Assembly (NCBI GenBank): GCA_964581105.1
Contig: CAZOMB010000001.1
Location: forward strand, 88,237-152,236
DNA from: UBA10161 sp964581105
GTDB lineage: Archaea > Micrarchaeota > Micrarchaeia > Anstonellales > Anstonellaceae
DNA length: 64,000 bases
Direction: 5' to 3'
The notes below the pieces were generated by a model that was given only the letters and a program-made list of their open reading frames with translations, searched no databases and was not told where the DNA came from. Both the position numbers and the translations under genes were made by a program. Position 1 is the first letter of the stretch; each line of letters starts with the position of its first letter. Positions 30,380 through 39,676 of this stretch are shown here, in pieces.

Positions 30380-30979
30380 TTAGCCTGCTGCTTGTGGAGC
30401 CTTTGCATCAGGAACAACAGCCTCTTCCTTTTTCTTCTCTTGCTTTTTTGGCTCCTCTTTGCTTTCTGCTTCTGGAGCAGCAGGCTTTTCTTCATGAACT
30501 GAAATGTCAATTGGTTTTCTGTGTGAAATTTCCTTCTCCTCATCAACCTTGACCAAATAGCTTGGCACTGTCACTTTCTTGCCTTTTACTGATATGAAAC
30601 CATGGGTAATGAGCTGCCTTGCCTGCCTTGGGGTCCTTGCAAGCCCTTTTTTCATTACAATTGTCTGCAGCCTTCTTTCAAGGAAGCTTTCAACACTCAG
30701 TGAAAGAATGTCATCAACCTTTGCATCTGCAGAGATTATGCCCAGCCTTGCAAGCCTTGCCATAAGCGGCTTTGCCATTTCAATTCCCTCTTTGCCAAGG
30801 GAAAGGTATTTCATTGCGCCCCTTCTTGCCTTTTTGAGATCCTGCAAAGTCACCCAAATTTCTTTTGTGTTCTTCAATCCATATGCCACTGCAAGCTTTC
30901 TTTCGGTCTTTATCCTGTCAGCATCCCAGATTTTCCGGGGTGATTCGTACTTGTTCTTGAGTTTTCTCGGGTCTCCCAT
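30380..30979 (-). CDS. rps4: Ribosomal protein uS4 with acidic/Lys C-terminal tail
   Basis: 199 aa. Core to about residue 165 (LSVESFLERRLQTIVMKKGL, ARTPRQARQLITHGFISVKG, the S4 RNA-binding domain), then a 35-residue Glu/Lys/Pro/Ala tail. Primary 16S rRNA binder. Between uS13 and uS11 as in other archaea. Confidence 0.97.
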   Translation of the reverse strand: MGDPRKLKNKYESPRKIWDADRIKTERKLAVAYGLKNTKEIWVTLQDLKKARRGAMKYLSLGKEGIEMAKPLMARLARLGIISADAKVDDILSLSVESFLERRLQTIVMKKGLARTPRQARQLITHGFISVKGKKVTVPSYLVKVDEEKEISHRKPIDISVHEEKPAAPEAESKEEPKKQEKKKEEAVVPDAKAPQAAG

Positions 30980-30984
30980 TCAAA

Positions 30985-31704
30985 TCACTTTTTTGGCTCT
31001 GGCTTTTTTTCAGCTGGCTTTGGGGCAGGCGCTGCTGCTTTTTTCTCTGGAGCTGGCTTTTCACCTGAAGCTGCTGCAGGCGCTGCTTCTGGGGCTGCCC
31101 TTCCTTTGCCGCCTTTTTCCTCTGCCTTGATTTCCTTTGCCTTTTCAAGCACTGCCTTTCTCAGAACGCCGACAGTCATTCCTGTCCTTCCTGTGCTCCT
31201 TGTCCTCTGGCCGCGAACCTTTTGGCCATACTGGTGCCTGTAGCCCCTCCATGTGTAAGCATCCTTTTCATGGTCAATGTCCTGCCTTACAGAAAAAACC
31301 AGGTCTGCGCCAATAAAGTGCTTGCTCTGGCCGGTCATAATGTCATTCTGCCTGTTGAACATCCATGAAGGAATCCCGTATTTGTCAGGGTTTTGCAAAA
31401 TTCCCTCAAGCTTTGCTATCTGCTCCTCAGAAAGCTCTCCAACCATTGTCTTTTCATCTATTCCAAGCTGCTCGCAGGCAATCTTGGAAATCACTCCGCC
31501 AAGGTTTATCCCTATTCCTTTTACAGAAGTGACTGCCCTTTTCAATGGGAATGAGCCCCTTAAGTCCCTTCCAGCAAGCCTTACAATGCCTTTTACTTCC
31601 TTTCCAGAGGCAGACACTATTGGCTTTGCTGCCTGTGGCTGCCTTTTTCCAGGGCCATGGCCTTTTTTGGTTTTTCCTTTTCCGAATTTTGGTTTTCCAG
31701 GCAT
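30985..31704 (-). CDS. rps13: Ribosomal protein uS13 with Ala/Pro/Lys C-terminal tail
   Basis: 239 aa. A basic N-terminal extension (about 30 residues) precedes the core GIVRLAGRDLRGSFPLKRAV, VKGIGINLGGVISKIACEQL and YRHQYGQKVRGQRTRSTGRT. About 45 low-complexity residues (Glu/Ala/Pro/Lys) follow at the C-terminus. Head of the 30S subunit, contacts the P-site tRNA. First gene of the uS13-uS4-uS11-rpoD block, just after tRNA-Ser(GGA). Confidence 0.96.
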   Translation of the reverse strand: MPGKPKFGKGKTKKGHGPGKRQPQAAKPIVSASGKEVKGIVRLAGRDLRGSFPLKRAVTSVKGIGINLGGVISKIACEQLGIDEKTMVGELSEEQIAKLEGILQNPDKYGIPSWMFNRQNDIMTGQSKHFIGADLVFSVRQDIDHEKDAYTWRGYRHQYGQKVRGQRTRSTGRTGMTVGVLRKAVLEKAKEIKAEEKGGKGRAAPEAAPAAASGEKPAPEKKAAAPAPKPAEKKPEPKK

Positions 31705-31729
31705 GTTGAATCAACTTTTAATTGGGAAG

Positions 31730-31931
31730 CGCCGGGAATGGGATTTTTGGGCAAGAACCTTTTTCAGTTTTTGGTGAAGCTTTTTAGGCACCCCAAAAAA
31801 GGTTCTCCGAACCCATACGGCCTTGCGACCACATGCTTGCCGATATTTCACCTTTTCCGTCCACGCTTTTGCGCCGAAGGCGGAAAAGGGTGGTTCCAGG
31901 CATGCGCACTACCAGGTTATGCGACCCCGGC
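31730..31931 (-). tRNA. tRNA-Ser(GGA) with anticodon-loop and T-loop introns
   Basis: Acceptor GCCGGGG/TCCCGGC, anticodon stem CATGC/GCATG, loop CTGGAA + A with anticodon GGA, long variable arm TGGTC-GCAA-GGCCG, T-stem ATGGG/CCCAT, discriminator G. Intron 1 lies at the canonical 37/38 site (31838-31893, 56 nt) with internal stem CCTTTTCCG/CGGAAAAGG. Insertion 2 follows TTC of the T-loop (about 31747-31808, 62 nt) with arms GAACCTTTTT/AAAAAGGTTC and the shared TGCCTAAAAAGCTTCACC core. It lies 22 bp after cbf5 and may be co-transcribed with it. Confidence 0.88.
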
Positions 31932-31953
31932 ATTTTTCAAAAGTGCTTCCCAG

Positions 31954-32856
31954 TTACTTCCAGCTTTTTGGATATTTTCCTTGTTCCATAATTGTTGTTT
32001 CGGGCTTTGCAATTGCGCCCTTTTTCCTTTCTTTCATCTCCTCTGAGGGAATTTCGGCGCACCCAACGCCAATGAATTCCCCAATTTCAGTCATAAATGC
32101 AACTTTGCCATTCTTTTTTATTCCCATGTCAAATGATACAAGGCCAGGCGCATAAAGCGCTGAGCCAGCGCACAAGGCACCAACAGCAGAGCCTGCAATC
32201 ACAACCTTTGGGATGCCAAGCGCCTTTTCAGGAGGGATAAGCAATTCCCTTATTCTTGATTCATCCCCTTTCTCCTTTGCAAGCCACATTGCATCAGATA
32301 TCTTCTGAAGCATGTGTGATGATTGCTCAGGCATGCCCCCAACTGAGATTCTTCTCAGCTCAAGCATTTCTGCTTTGCCGCAGAACCTTCCGAATTCTGA
32401 AACAAGCACGCGGACATAGGTCCCGGCTTCGCAGTGCACCTCGAAAAGTACCCTGTTGGGCTTTATTTGGATGAGCTTAATATAATAAACCTTTCTCTTC
32501 CTTGGCTTTTTTGCAACTGCGCTTTGCTTCGGCGGAGTTTGGGTTATTGTGCCTGTGAATTGCCTGAAAATTGCCTTTATTTTCTTTTCGGTGACTTTTT
32601 CGCCTGTTTTCATTAAGCACACGTACCTTTTGTCCCTTTTTGTAAGGTATGGGAGAAGCCTTGTTGCTTTCCCTATGCCTACTGGCAGCACCCCTGATAC
32701 TTGTGGGTCAAGTGTTCCGCAGTGGCCTGACTTGTTTGCGCCAAGTATTTTTTTCACCCAGGAAGACACTTCATGCGAAGAGGGCCCCCTGGGCTTGTCA
32801 ACTATCACAAAAGAGCATGAGAGCAAACTTTGAAGGGCTTTTTTGGATGGAAACAT
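31954..32856 (-). CDS. cbf5: H/ACA RNP pseudouridine synthase Cbf5 (TruB family)
   Basis: 300 aa. Catalytic segment SGHCGTLDPQVSGVLPVGIG with Asp50, TRLLPYLTKRDKRYV, the KPRKRKVYYIKLIQI region, CEAGTYVRVLVSEFG, and a C-terminal PUA domain (LCAGSALYAPGLVSFD). It isomerises uridine in rRNA and position 55 of tRNA, guided by H/ACA RNAs or alone. Normally adjacent to eL14 and cmk in archaea; here a 6.7-kb island separates them. Its tRNA substrates include T-arms that are interrupted in this genome. Confidence 0.96.
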   Translation of the reverse strand: MFPSKKALQSLLSCSFVIVDKPRGPSSHEVSSWVKKILGANKSGHCGTLDPQVSGVLPVGIGKATRLLPYLTKRDKRYVCLMKTGEKVTEKKIKAIFRQFTGTITQTPPKQSAVAKKPRKRKVYYIKLIQIKPNRVLFEVHCEAGTYVRVLVSEFGRFCGKAEMLELRRISVGGMPEQSSHMLQKISDAMWLAKEKGDESRIRELLIPPEKALGIPKVVIAGSAVGALCAGSALYAPGLVSFDMGIKKNGKVAFMTEIGEFIGVGCAEIPSEEMKERKKGAIAKPETTIMEQGKYPKSWK

Positions 32857-32879
32857 GCAAAAGCACCAGGAATTAATGC

Positions 32880-33521
32880 TCAGTAGAGCTTTTTAGCATA
32901 TTCTAGCTGGAGACGCAACAAATTATTTTTTATTTGAGTTGTTTCAGCAAGCCTCCCACCTGCTTTTAGCCATTCAAGACAGTTTTTGTTTAGGTAAAGG
33001 TCTGCAAACGAGCTTTCTACTCCGTTTGTGGCAACATGGAGAAAAAAGAGCGCTGTTGCAATGTCTTTTGAGGTTGCTGTCTTTGGCAGTTTACCAGAGC
33101 CAAGAAGGTTAAGAAAAACAGTCTTAGTTTTCTCTGTCAATTTGATTCTGAAAAAATGTGAAAAGAATGCTGCCCCTAAAGCCCCTTTCTTGGAAAGGAA
33201 AAGGGTGCGGGAGTCTGGCTCAAAAGACGGCCTTGAAGAAGTCGATACATTCAACCCAAGGATCTGAGATACATTAGACAAATCTCTTACAGGCTTAAGT
33301 TCAGAAAGAGTTTTGCTGACAACCCTTTTTGATTCTGTTACTGGTTTTTCATATGTTATATATTCTCCAAGAAAGACCATTTTCCCTTTTTTATATGTCT
33401 GTTTTTCCCTTAGCTCAATTGGAGAACTGGGGATTTTCTCAAGAAGCTTGTTTATGTTTGAAAACCTTGGATTTGATCTCACAAACTCGTGCATTATCTG
33501 CTGTGTGATTACGTTTTTCAT
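32880..33521 (-). CDS. Unknown protein, second gene of the giant-gene island
   Basis: 213 aa, basic, soluble, no signal peptide. Starts MKNVITQQIMHEFVRSNPRF and has a C-terminal helical part (DIATALFFLHVATNGVESSF, CLEWLKAGGRLAETTQIKNN). No family recognised. The start overlaps the stop of the 2031-aa gene by ATGA, so the pair is co-translated and may work together, as a partner, chaperone or immunity-like protein. It ends 24 bp before cbf5. Confidence 0.6.
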   Translation of the reverse strand: MKNVITQQIMHEFVRSNPRFSNINKLLEKIPSSPIELREKQTYKKGKMVFLGEYITYEKPVTESKRVVSKTLSELKPVRDLSNVSQILGLNVSTSSRPSFEPDSRTLFLSKKGALGAAFFSHFFRIKLTEKTKTVFLNLLGSGKLPKTATSKDIATALFFLHVATNGVESSFADLYLNKNCLEWLKAGGRLAETTQIKNNLLRLQLEYAKKLY

Positions 33522-36500
33522 TCAGATCCCCCCATCTGGCTTTTGACTCCTCTTGAAAAATCTTCCCATGCCTTTTCAGGGCTATTGCCTAAACTCTCCC
33601 TAATCCTGCCCAAATGTTCCTCGCCCAGCAAATCCAACAATTCTTTCTCCTTAGAACTGAAATTCTTTCTCATTTGTCCCCATGATTGTTTGAAACTTGC
33701 TTCTATTAATTTCCACTCATCTGGGTTAATTCCTTTTGGTCCTTCTTTAAGCAGAAACAATTCCTCAAAATCTCTCAGATCATCATGGAAAAGCCCTGCC
33801 CCCTCATAATCAATTCTTGTAAGACTTCCGTCTTCCCTTATTAAATAATTATTTTGATGAGTATCATCAAGGCCAAATGCATCCTGATATGCCATGCATT
33901 TGCTAATACTTTCAAGGTAAGCCTTTCTTTTTGGCCCTCCTTGCATTATGTCTTTGAGTTTTACTTTGCCATAACTTTCTGCTGTGTAAAATTTGCCAAG
34001 AGACATTCCATCTGCAACAGTTATTATGCTGTAATTTTCAAAAGGATAAATTGAATAATCCGAATCAAGTCCCATAAGCTTCATTGACTCCAATGCATTT
34101 GCCTCTTTGGACAGTTCATCAAAGTCTCCAAATTTTACTATTGTTGTCTTTTCTCCTGTTAATGGTATTTCAAAAACAACAGAACCTCCATCCAGACGTT
34201 TTGCTGTCCTGCTAAAATCATATTGTGGTACCAAGCCTTTTGATTCCGGGAAAACAACATTAAGTTTTGAATTGATATCCGCAATTTGATTTGCCAATTG
34301 GTGGGGAAGATTGTTTGAAATCAGGTAATCCATGAAGTCATTTATTCCTTTGCCAGAATTCTCCAATGCCCAAGAATCAAAAGAAGTTTGAAGACCATCC
34401 AATGACCATATTAGACCATCACCAGATATATTCTCATATTTTTCAAGGTAACTAATGGCATGTTCCTTAAAAGCTTCCAGTTCACTTTCTGGCAGCTCGA
34501 GGATTTTCCACCTCTTTTTCTTGCTATTGAGCCCTATATATAACGAACAATTTCCTTTTCCATCAGGAACAAATTCCATTAATGACATGGAGCCCCGGTC
34601 AAAGTTGAGCTCATTTAAGTCGTTCCCTTTCAGTGATTCTTTAATCCACCCGTCTTTTGGCTTGAACTCTATCCCAGTACTAACATTATAATGATAAGTC
34701 TCATGCAAATCTCCGCTTGGCTCAAATTTGACCAGCTTTTTGCCCCTGTACTCTTTGAGCCTTTTTTCTATAGTTGCCCCTCTGTTGGTAATCCCCCCAA
34801 CATTGCTGAATTTCTTTGGGAAGTAAAGCGAAAGATTGTTTTCAGATGCATAGTTATAGACTTCTTCCATAAGCCAGTCTGTTAGCTCAACCTGCTTCTG
34901 AGAAGAAAGCAAAGTTGAGCCATTGCCAAGGACTTTCTCTGAAGGGTCAACAGAGAGGATGATAAGCGATGGCTTGCCTTCCACCTCACGCATCAGGAAA
35001 AGAACCCCCCCAGCAATCTCGTTGTTTTGGAACAAGGTTGCAGTGCATATGTCCGGCCTTGCAAGAGAATAGCCGGGGTTATCGCCCAAGCAGGTACCAG
35101 AGTAGCTTCCGAAGAAAGTGTTGAGAAGGGAGTTGTTTTTTCCGAAAACCAGTCGAAGTTCTCGCGTGACTGATTGCTGTTTTTGCGAAGACTCGATGAT
35201 GCTTGCCCTGGCTTTGATAATCTGCTGGTAAGCCGGACTTTTTCTTACAGATGGGAGAAGGGCTGAAAGGCCGTTTTCATCAAGCACCTCTGAAAGAAAA
35301 TTGTCAAACTCATTCAGAGTAACAAGAAGCTGAGTGTTTTCTGCCTTTGTGAGCTTGCCTCCCTGCACATAGGTTAAGAAAATATCCCTATTGCCAGAGC
35401 GCATGCAGGCATCCCAAACCATGCCTGACATGTCGCCAAGCTCACTGTTCTTCAAAGCCTGCCGCAAAGCCCCCTCTTCTGATTTGTCGACAAGGCTATC
35501 ATCAAGTTTGAGGTTGCGCATCAGGCCCTTTTTGTCTTCCAAGCTTCCTTCCAAGAATATATTCAAGACTTTGTCATGCCCTTGCTTTATCATTTGCATA
35601 TAATTCTCTGCTGCAGCAGACTCCTTTGCCTCCAAGAGAGCTGTTCGAAGGCTGACATCTATGCTTTCAGAAAGAGACACATTGACTCCCTCTACCTGAA
35701 ATTTGAGCTGCACGACTTTTTTGGGGATATCAAAAACCAATCCATTTTCAAGCGCATCTGCGTACATTTCAAGAGCATCCTTGTACGCCCCTGCAATATC
35801 ATGAGAGTTTACTTTCGGGCTGAAATGGGAACCAAACTTGTTCATTACTGCATAGATGTTTTTCTCAAAATCGCTTCCTTGAATTTTTCTGAGAAGGGGA
35901 TCCATATATCTTCTCAAGTTTTCAGGTATTTCCTCCCCATTCATAAGCAGAAGCTTAAATTCATTGTTCTCTCGAGCTACTTTCATGCTGATGTTTGAAA
36001 AAGCCTTTTGAAGCTGCTTGTCTTTCAGACTGTGCAATATCTTTTCAGAACCCATAAGCTCTTCCATGAATATGCTATAGCCACTTCCATGCAGATTTTT
36101 GAGAAGCTGGGGCTGGGAAGAGAGCTTTTCTGTTATGAACTGGAGGAATTCACGTTTCTCAGGCATACCGACAAAATATTCATAGAAAGAGGATAGGAAC
36201 TCTGGCTGGGGGTTTTCCTTCATAAGGAAACTCTCCGACATCTCCAGCGCATCAATGAGCTTTGTGACATCAGGCCATACTGCATTTGAATGCACTATTG
36301 AATTAAGGATTGTAGATGCTGAGAGTTCCTTGTGCGACCTGATGAATTTTTCCAATTGGCTTGCATCCATGCTGTGGAAATTTGATAGATATCCATCTGG
36401 ATTAGAATCCATTTCATCAGAAACTCCCTTGTATTCGAGTATAAATTCATCGAAATTTTCAAGGATTCCTGTAGCTTCTGAATTGGGAGAGTTTTCCAGG

Positions 36501-39500
36501 ATGCTGTTGAGCAGGGAGACGAACTTATAGTCTTCTGTTTCCCCAAGATAGGAGAAGTCATCTGCAAGATCGTGGAGCAGTTTTGCATAGTTCTGCAGCT
36601 CTTCATCACTCGCAGACTCGGCTATGAAAGAAAGATTAATGTCATTTATAAGCTTCATCTCTTTGTTAAGAATAGCCCCATCGACCTCAGATTTGGAAAG
36701 TCCTGATTTTTTTACAACATAATCTTTCACTTTTTGCACTGCTGGAGATTCAGACTCCCTGTACAGCTCGAACGTCCCACCGTGGGTCTTCGTGAACTTC
36801 TTGTCTATGAAGCCGTCCAGCTGCTCTTTGGCATTGTAAAGGCCTGGGATTTTTGCGTCAAGCCGGATGCCAAAGCCATTGAAGACTGTCGTTGTAAGGC
36901 TCTTTACCATTTCAGGATTCTGATTGCAAAGCTCGTAGAATTTCTGGTAGTCGCTTGCAGTAAGGCTGGACGCATTTTTTTCGGCATTTCTCATTATGAT
37001 TGAGTTGCTTCCGCATTTGATATATATCTTTACAAGCTTGTCGTTTTGCGCCAGCTTAAAGAGTCCCCTTGCATCGTTGTTTATCAGATAGGGGGCGATT
37101 TTGTGCAATATATAGTCTACTTCCGGTGCCCCTAATTTTTTGGCCTGGAACAGAAATAAAGCGCTTTGCCATGCATTTTCCATGGACAGAGTTCGGGGCT
37201 TGCCAGGAGTATAGCCTTTGTACAATTCAAGGAAGTTTTTCACGTGGCGCATGCCAAAGAGCTCTTTGTTGTCTTGGCCTATTAGCCCTTGTATATATCG
37301 CTCGTTTTTAACCACGCCAGCAACCAGAATGTTCATCCCAATTTCTTTGTTGGCTTCAACAAATGACTGCAGTCTTGTTACTCCAGACAAAATCTGTGGC
37401 GAGGTAAACTGTCGAATATATGGCTCTATATTCTCATAAGTTTTCTTGTACTCGTTTGGCTTGTTAACTGAAGCGATTACTTCCTGAATTGTTTTTTCCC
37501 TGATTGTCTGGCTCTTGTTCAGAAAATTATGAACATCTGCAAAGGTCATTGGTTCTGTATTGCGCAGTTCGAGTGCAATTCCAGCGTCAACGTTCCTGCT
37601 TACAGCGATTATGAAAGTCTGCATCTGCTTGTTGAGTTTTGCCTGTTTGAAAAGCTCTGTGGAAACATTGCCTTGGTCAGGCTTTACCGAGTAAAGCTCT
37701 TGCTTGAATGACTCAGTAAAGCTATTTTTCATTGGTTTTTGAGTTCTGAGAACAGAGGAGGTGAAATCCCTTGGTGGGTTTTTAATTTTCAGCAATGGCT
37801 TCAGCTTTATCCTTGGCCCTATGTTTTCAATATACCACTTCTCCAGGAATTTTTGGACTTTTGGTGAGCCGTTTTTTGTCAATATATCTTTTGTTTTAAT
37901 CAGCCCGTCAGTTGATTTTAGCTTCATGAATTGCTCTTCTGTTAATTTCATGAAGTTTGAATATCTTTCATACCCGACTATTGGACTGAATTCTTTTTGT
38001 GACATTATTTTTCCAAAATCCTTTACTGCCTTCTCAAGTGCTACTACTCTTGCCTTTGGGATTGTGATTCCTGGGTTTTCTAAAAGGGCAAGCTCATACT
38101 CAATGTTCAGAAGTTCATTAAACAGCCTCCTCATAAAAGTAGTCTTTGTAACTAAGCCCATGTTTTTGGCTATTTTTACATATGCTGACTCTGGAACCAA
38201 AATAAGAGAGAACATTGTATAGCCAAGAGTATTGAGGCCTTTGTTTTCAGCCTCATTTATCGCATGGACAATCTCATCCAGTTTACCTGTTTTCAATGAT
38301 TCATCTATTGCTATGTCTGTGTCATAAAGGGGCACAAGAACATTAAGTCCTGGAACTATTGGAAGAACATATCTCATGGCAAAATCAGATATGTCTTCCT
38401 TTAATGTACTTTCAGTCTTTGGTAAGTTTGAGTCAGCTAATGAAGAAGGAGAAATAAGCTTCCAATAGCTGCCAATATCATAAACAAGTCCATCATAACT
38501 TGTAAATTGCCTGTCCATAAGCTTTTTTGTCTTTAGAGGGTCTGCTGCTTCAATCAGGGATTCATAGACAGCTCTATTCTCTTTAAAGTATTTGCTAAGA
38601 ACCGGGGAAAGGTTGTTGTCAGTAACAAAACTTGAGAGAATAAAATCCGCTTTTTCAAGTACAATGGAATTCATAACCTTTTGGCTGTCAATGTCTCTTT
38701 GCTCATATGGCTTAAGTTCATTGTTTGAGAAATACTTGATGTGCTCTGGATTGTTTTCATAGTGAAGCTCCATTGCTTCCTGTGACTCATAAAGGCATTT
38801 GCCAATAAGCTCAAGCACCTGCTGATTGGTTATTCCTGCTGGGAGCTTTCCCTCTTTGAGGATTTTCGAATATAAGTTGTCGATTTTTTTATTCTGCGTG
38901 TCTTGTTGCTCTTTTTCTTGCACAGGAGCTAGGACTTGCTCTCCAGAGGGAAGAGTAACTACCTGCCTTGGCGCTTGACCAGGATATTGGTTTTTCATAT
39001 AATTTTTATAAGAATGGCTTTTCTTGAGTTTTTTTAGCTCTTTTTTCTGTTTTTGAATTCTTTTTCTTCTTTTTTTCTTGTATTTTGGCTCATCATCATC
39101 AGCTCCTGCGCTTGTGCCTCCTTTTTCTTCTTTAGCATCAGTGAAAAAGCCGTCTGTTTTGGTTTTTTGCAGATTGCTTGCTGCTGTTGCTCCCTCCACA
39201 AATTCTACAAGGACCCCAATAGTTTTGCTGAAGTCTGGAATATTACTTTTGATAGGGATTTTGCTCGCTTTAAGGGCAGTTGCTATGTTTTGATAATCTG
39301 GCTCAAATAACTGGTTTTCTGATAGGTGGATGAAATCCCTTTCAATTGCCTTTAGGGCTGTTTCTATTGTTTTAAGAGATGAACTAAAAGAAGGAAGATC
39401 TCCTTTAACAAGCTGTTTTTTTGCTTCAATTGCTTTTTGCCCAATCAAATTGAATTTTTCAATGGTTGGAAGGTTGCTTTGACCAACAAAGCCATCATAT

Positions 39501-39613
39501 TGGTTGCGCAGAGCATCTATTGCCCTTTCTATTGGAGCCAAAATTCTGTTAAGTTCGCTAAGCAGGGTTCGCTTTGCAGATCCGCGAAACTCAACCAGCT
39601 TGAATAGGAACAT
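33518..39613 (-). CDS. Giant 2031-aa protein with C-terminal kinase-like domain
   Basis: By far the largest gene here. Residues 1-170 are helical; about 180-215 is a very basic Lys/Arg stretch (KKKRRKRIQKQKKELKK). Most of 250-1450 is helix-rich, possibly a scaffold or repeat region, without recognised domains. Around 1490-1640 an alpha/beta part (ATLFQNNEIAGGVLFLMREV, LIILSVDPSEKVLGNGSTLL) is faintly GNAT-like. Residues about 1810-1980 look like a kinase fold: TTIVKFGDFDEL (candidate Lys), then DDTHQNNYLIREDG near 1915 (HxxN catalytic loop) and RIDYEGAG near 1932 (metal-binding Asp). No signal peptide or clear membrane helix. ATTTAAAT about 25 nt upstream predicts a leaderless mRNA. It interrupts the usual eL14-cbf5 adjacency. 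Function unknown; a host-interaction, conflict or regulatory kinase are options. Confidence 0.7.
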   Translation of the reverse strand: MFLFKLVEFRGSAKRTLLSELNRILAPIERAIDALRNQYDGFVGQSNLPTIEKFNLIGQKAIEAKKQLVKGDLPSFSSSLKTIETALKAIERDFIHLSENQLFEPDYQNIATALKASKIPIKSNIPDFSKTIGVLVEFVEGATAASNLQKTKTDGFFTDAKEEKGGTSAGADDDEPKYKKKRRKRIQKQKKELKKLKKSHSYKNYMKNQYPGQAPRQVVTLPSGEQVLAPVQEKEQQDTQNKKIDNLYSKILKEGKLPAGITNQQVLELIGKCLYESQEAMELHYENNPEHIKYFSNNELKPYEQRDIDSQKVMNSIVLEKADFILSSFVTDNNLSPVLSKYFKENRAVYESLIEAADPLKTKKLMDRQFTSYDGLVYDIGSYWKLISPSSLADSNLPKTESTLKEDISDFAMRYVLPIVPGLNVLVPLYDTDIAIDESLKTGKLDEIVHAINEAENKGLNTLGYTMFSLILVPESAYVKIAKNMGLVTKTTFMRRLFNELLNIEYELALLENPGITIPKARVVALEKAVKDFGKIMSQKEFSPIVGYERYSNFMKLTEEQFMKLKSTDGLIKTKDILTKNGSPKVQKFLEKWYIENIGPRIKLKPLLKIKNPPRDFTSSVLRTQKPMKNSFTESFKQELYSVKPDQGNVSTELFKQAKLNKQMQTFIIAVSRNVDAGIALELRNTEPMTFADVHNFLNKSQTIREKTIQEVIASVNKPNEYKKTYENIEPYIRQFTSPQILSGVTRLQSFVEANKEIGMNILVAGVVKNERYIQGLIGQDNKELFGMRHVKNFLELYKGYTPGKPRTLSMENAWQSALFLFQAKKLGAPEVDYILHKIAPYLINNDARGLFKLAQNDKLVKIYIKCGSNSIIMRNAEKNASSLTASDYQKFYELCNQNPEMVKSLTTTVFNGFGIRLDAKIPGLYNAKEQLDGFIDKKFTKTHGGTFELYRESESPAVQKVKDYVVKKSGLSKSEVDGAILNKEMKLINDINLSFIAESASDEELQNYAKLLHDLADDFSYLGETEDYKFVSLLNSILENSPNSEATGILENFDEFILEYKGVSDEMDSNPDGYLSNFHSMDASQLEKFIRSHKELSASTILNSIVHSNAVWPDVTKLIDALEMSESFLMKENPQPEFLSSFYEYFVGMPEKREFLQFITEKLSSQPQLLKNLHGSGYSIFMEELMGSEKILHSLKDKQLQKAFSNISMKVARENNEFKLLLMNGEEIPENLRRYMDPLLRKIQGSDFEKNIYAVMNKFGSHFSPKVNSHDIAGAYKDALEMYADALENGLVFDIPKKVVQLKFQVEGVNVSLSESIDVSLRTALLEAKESAAAENYMQMIKQGHDKVLNIFLEGSLEDKKGLMRNLKLDDSLVDKSEEGALRQALKNSELGDMSGMVWDACMRSGNRDIFLTYVQGGKLTKAENTQLLVTLNEFDNFLSEVLDENGLSALLPSVRKSPAYQQIIKARASIIESSQKQQSVTRELRLVFGKNNSLLNTFFGSYSGTCLGDNPGYSLARPDICTATLFQNNEIAGGVLFLMREVEGKPSLIILSVDPSEKVLGNGSTLLSSQKQVELTDWLMEEVYNYASENNLSLYFPKKFSNVGGITNRGATIEKRLKEYRGKKLVKFEPSGDLHETYHYNVSTGIEFKPKDGWIKESLKGNDLNELNFDRGSMSLMEFVPDGKGNCSLYIGLNSKKKRWKILELPESELEAFKEHAISYLEKYENISGDGLIWSLDGLQTSFDSWALENSGKGINDFMDYLISNNLPHQLANQIADINSKLNVVFPESKGLVPQYDFSRTAKRLDGGSVVFEIPLTGEKTTIVKFGDFDELSKEANALESMKLMGLDSDYSIYPFENYSIITVADGMSLGKFYTAESYGKVKLKDIMQGGPKRKAYLESISKCMAYQDAFGLDDTHQNNYLIREDGSLTRIDYEGAGLFHDDLRDFEELFLLKEGPKGINPDEWKLIEASFKQSWGQMRKNFSSKEKELLDLLGEEHLGRIRESLGNSPEKAWEDFSRGVKSQMGGSE

Positions 39614-39627
39614 GTGTGTATTTTGGG

Positions 39628-39642
39628 TTTTGGGATTTAAAT
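39628..39642 (-). promoter_or_regulatory. Promoter of the giant gene
   Basis: Minus-strand AATTTAAATCCC is centred about 24 nt from the ATG at 39613. It is the only clear TATA between eL14 and the island, suggesting the island is transcribed apart from the ribosomal operon. Confidence 0.5.
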
Positions 39643-39676
39643 TAGTGTGTTGTTTTGGGGGTTAAATGAGAAGAGG

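Noticed and set aside
29512..30552. Long plus-strand open frame (346 codons) opposite uS11 and uS4
   Set aside because: It is the complement of Lys/Pro/Glu-rich tails, giving Phe/Cys/Gly low complexity; no start signal and no homology.
12523..31931. T-loop insertions considered as insertion-sequence or MITE copies
   Set aside because: They lie at the same tRNA position, lack target duplications and terminal repeats of transposons, and can fold with the tRNA; intron-like elements fit better.
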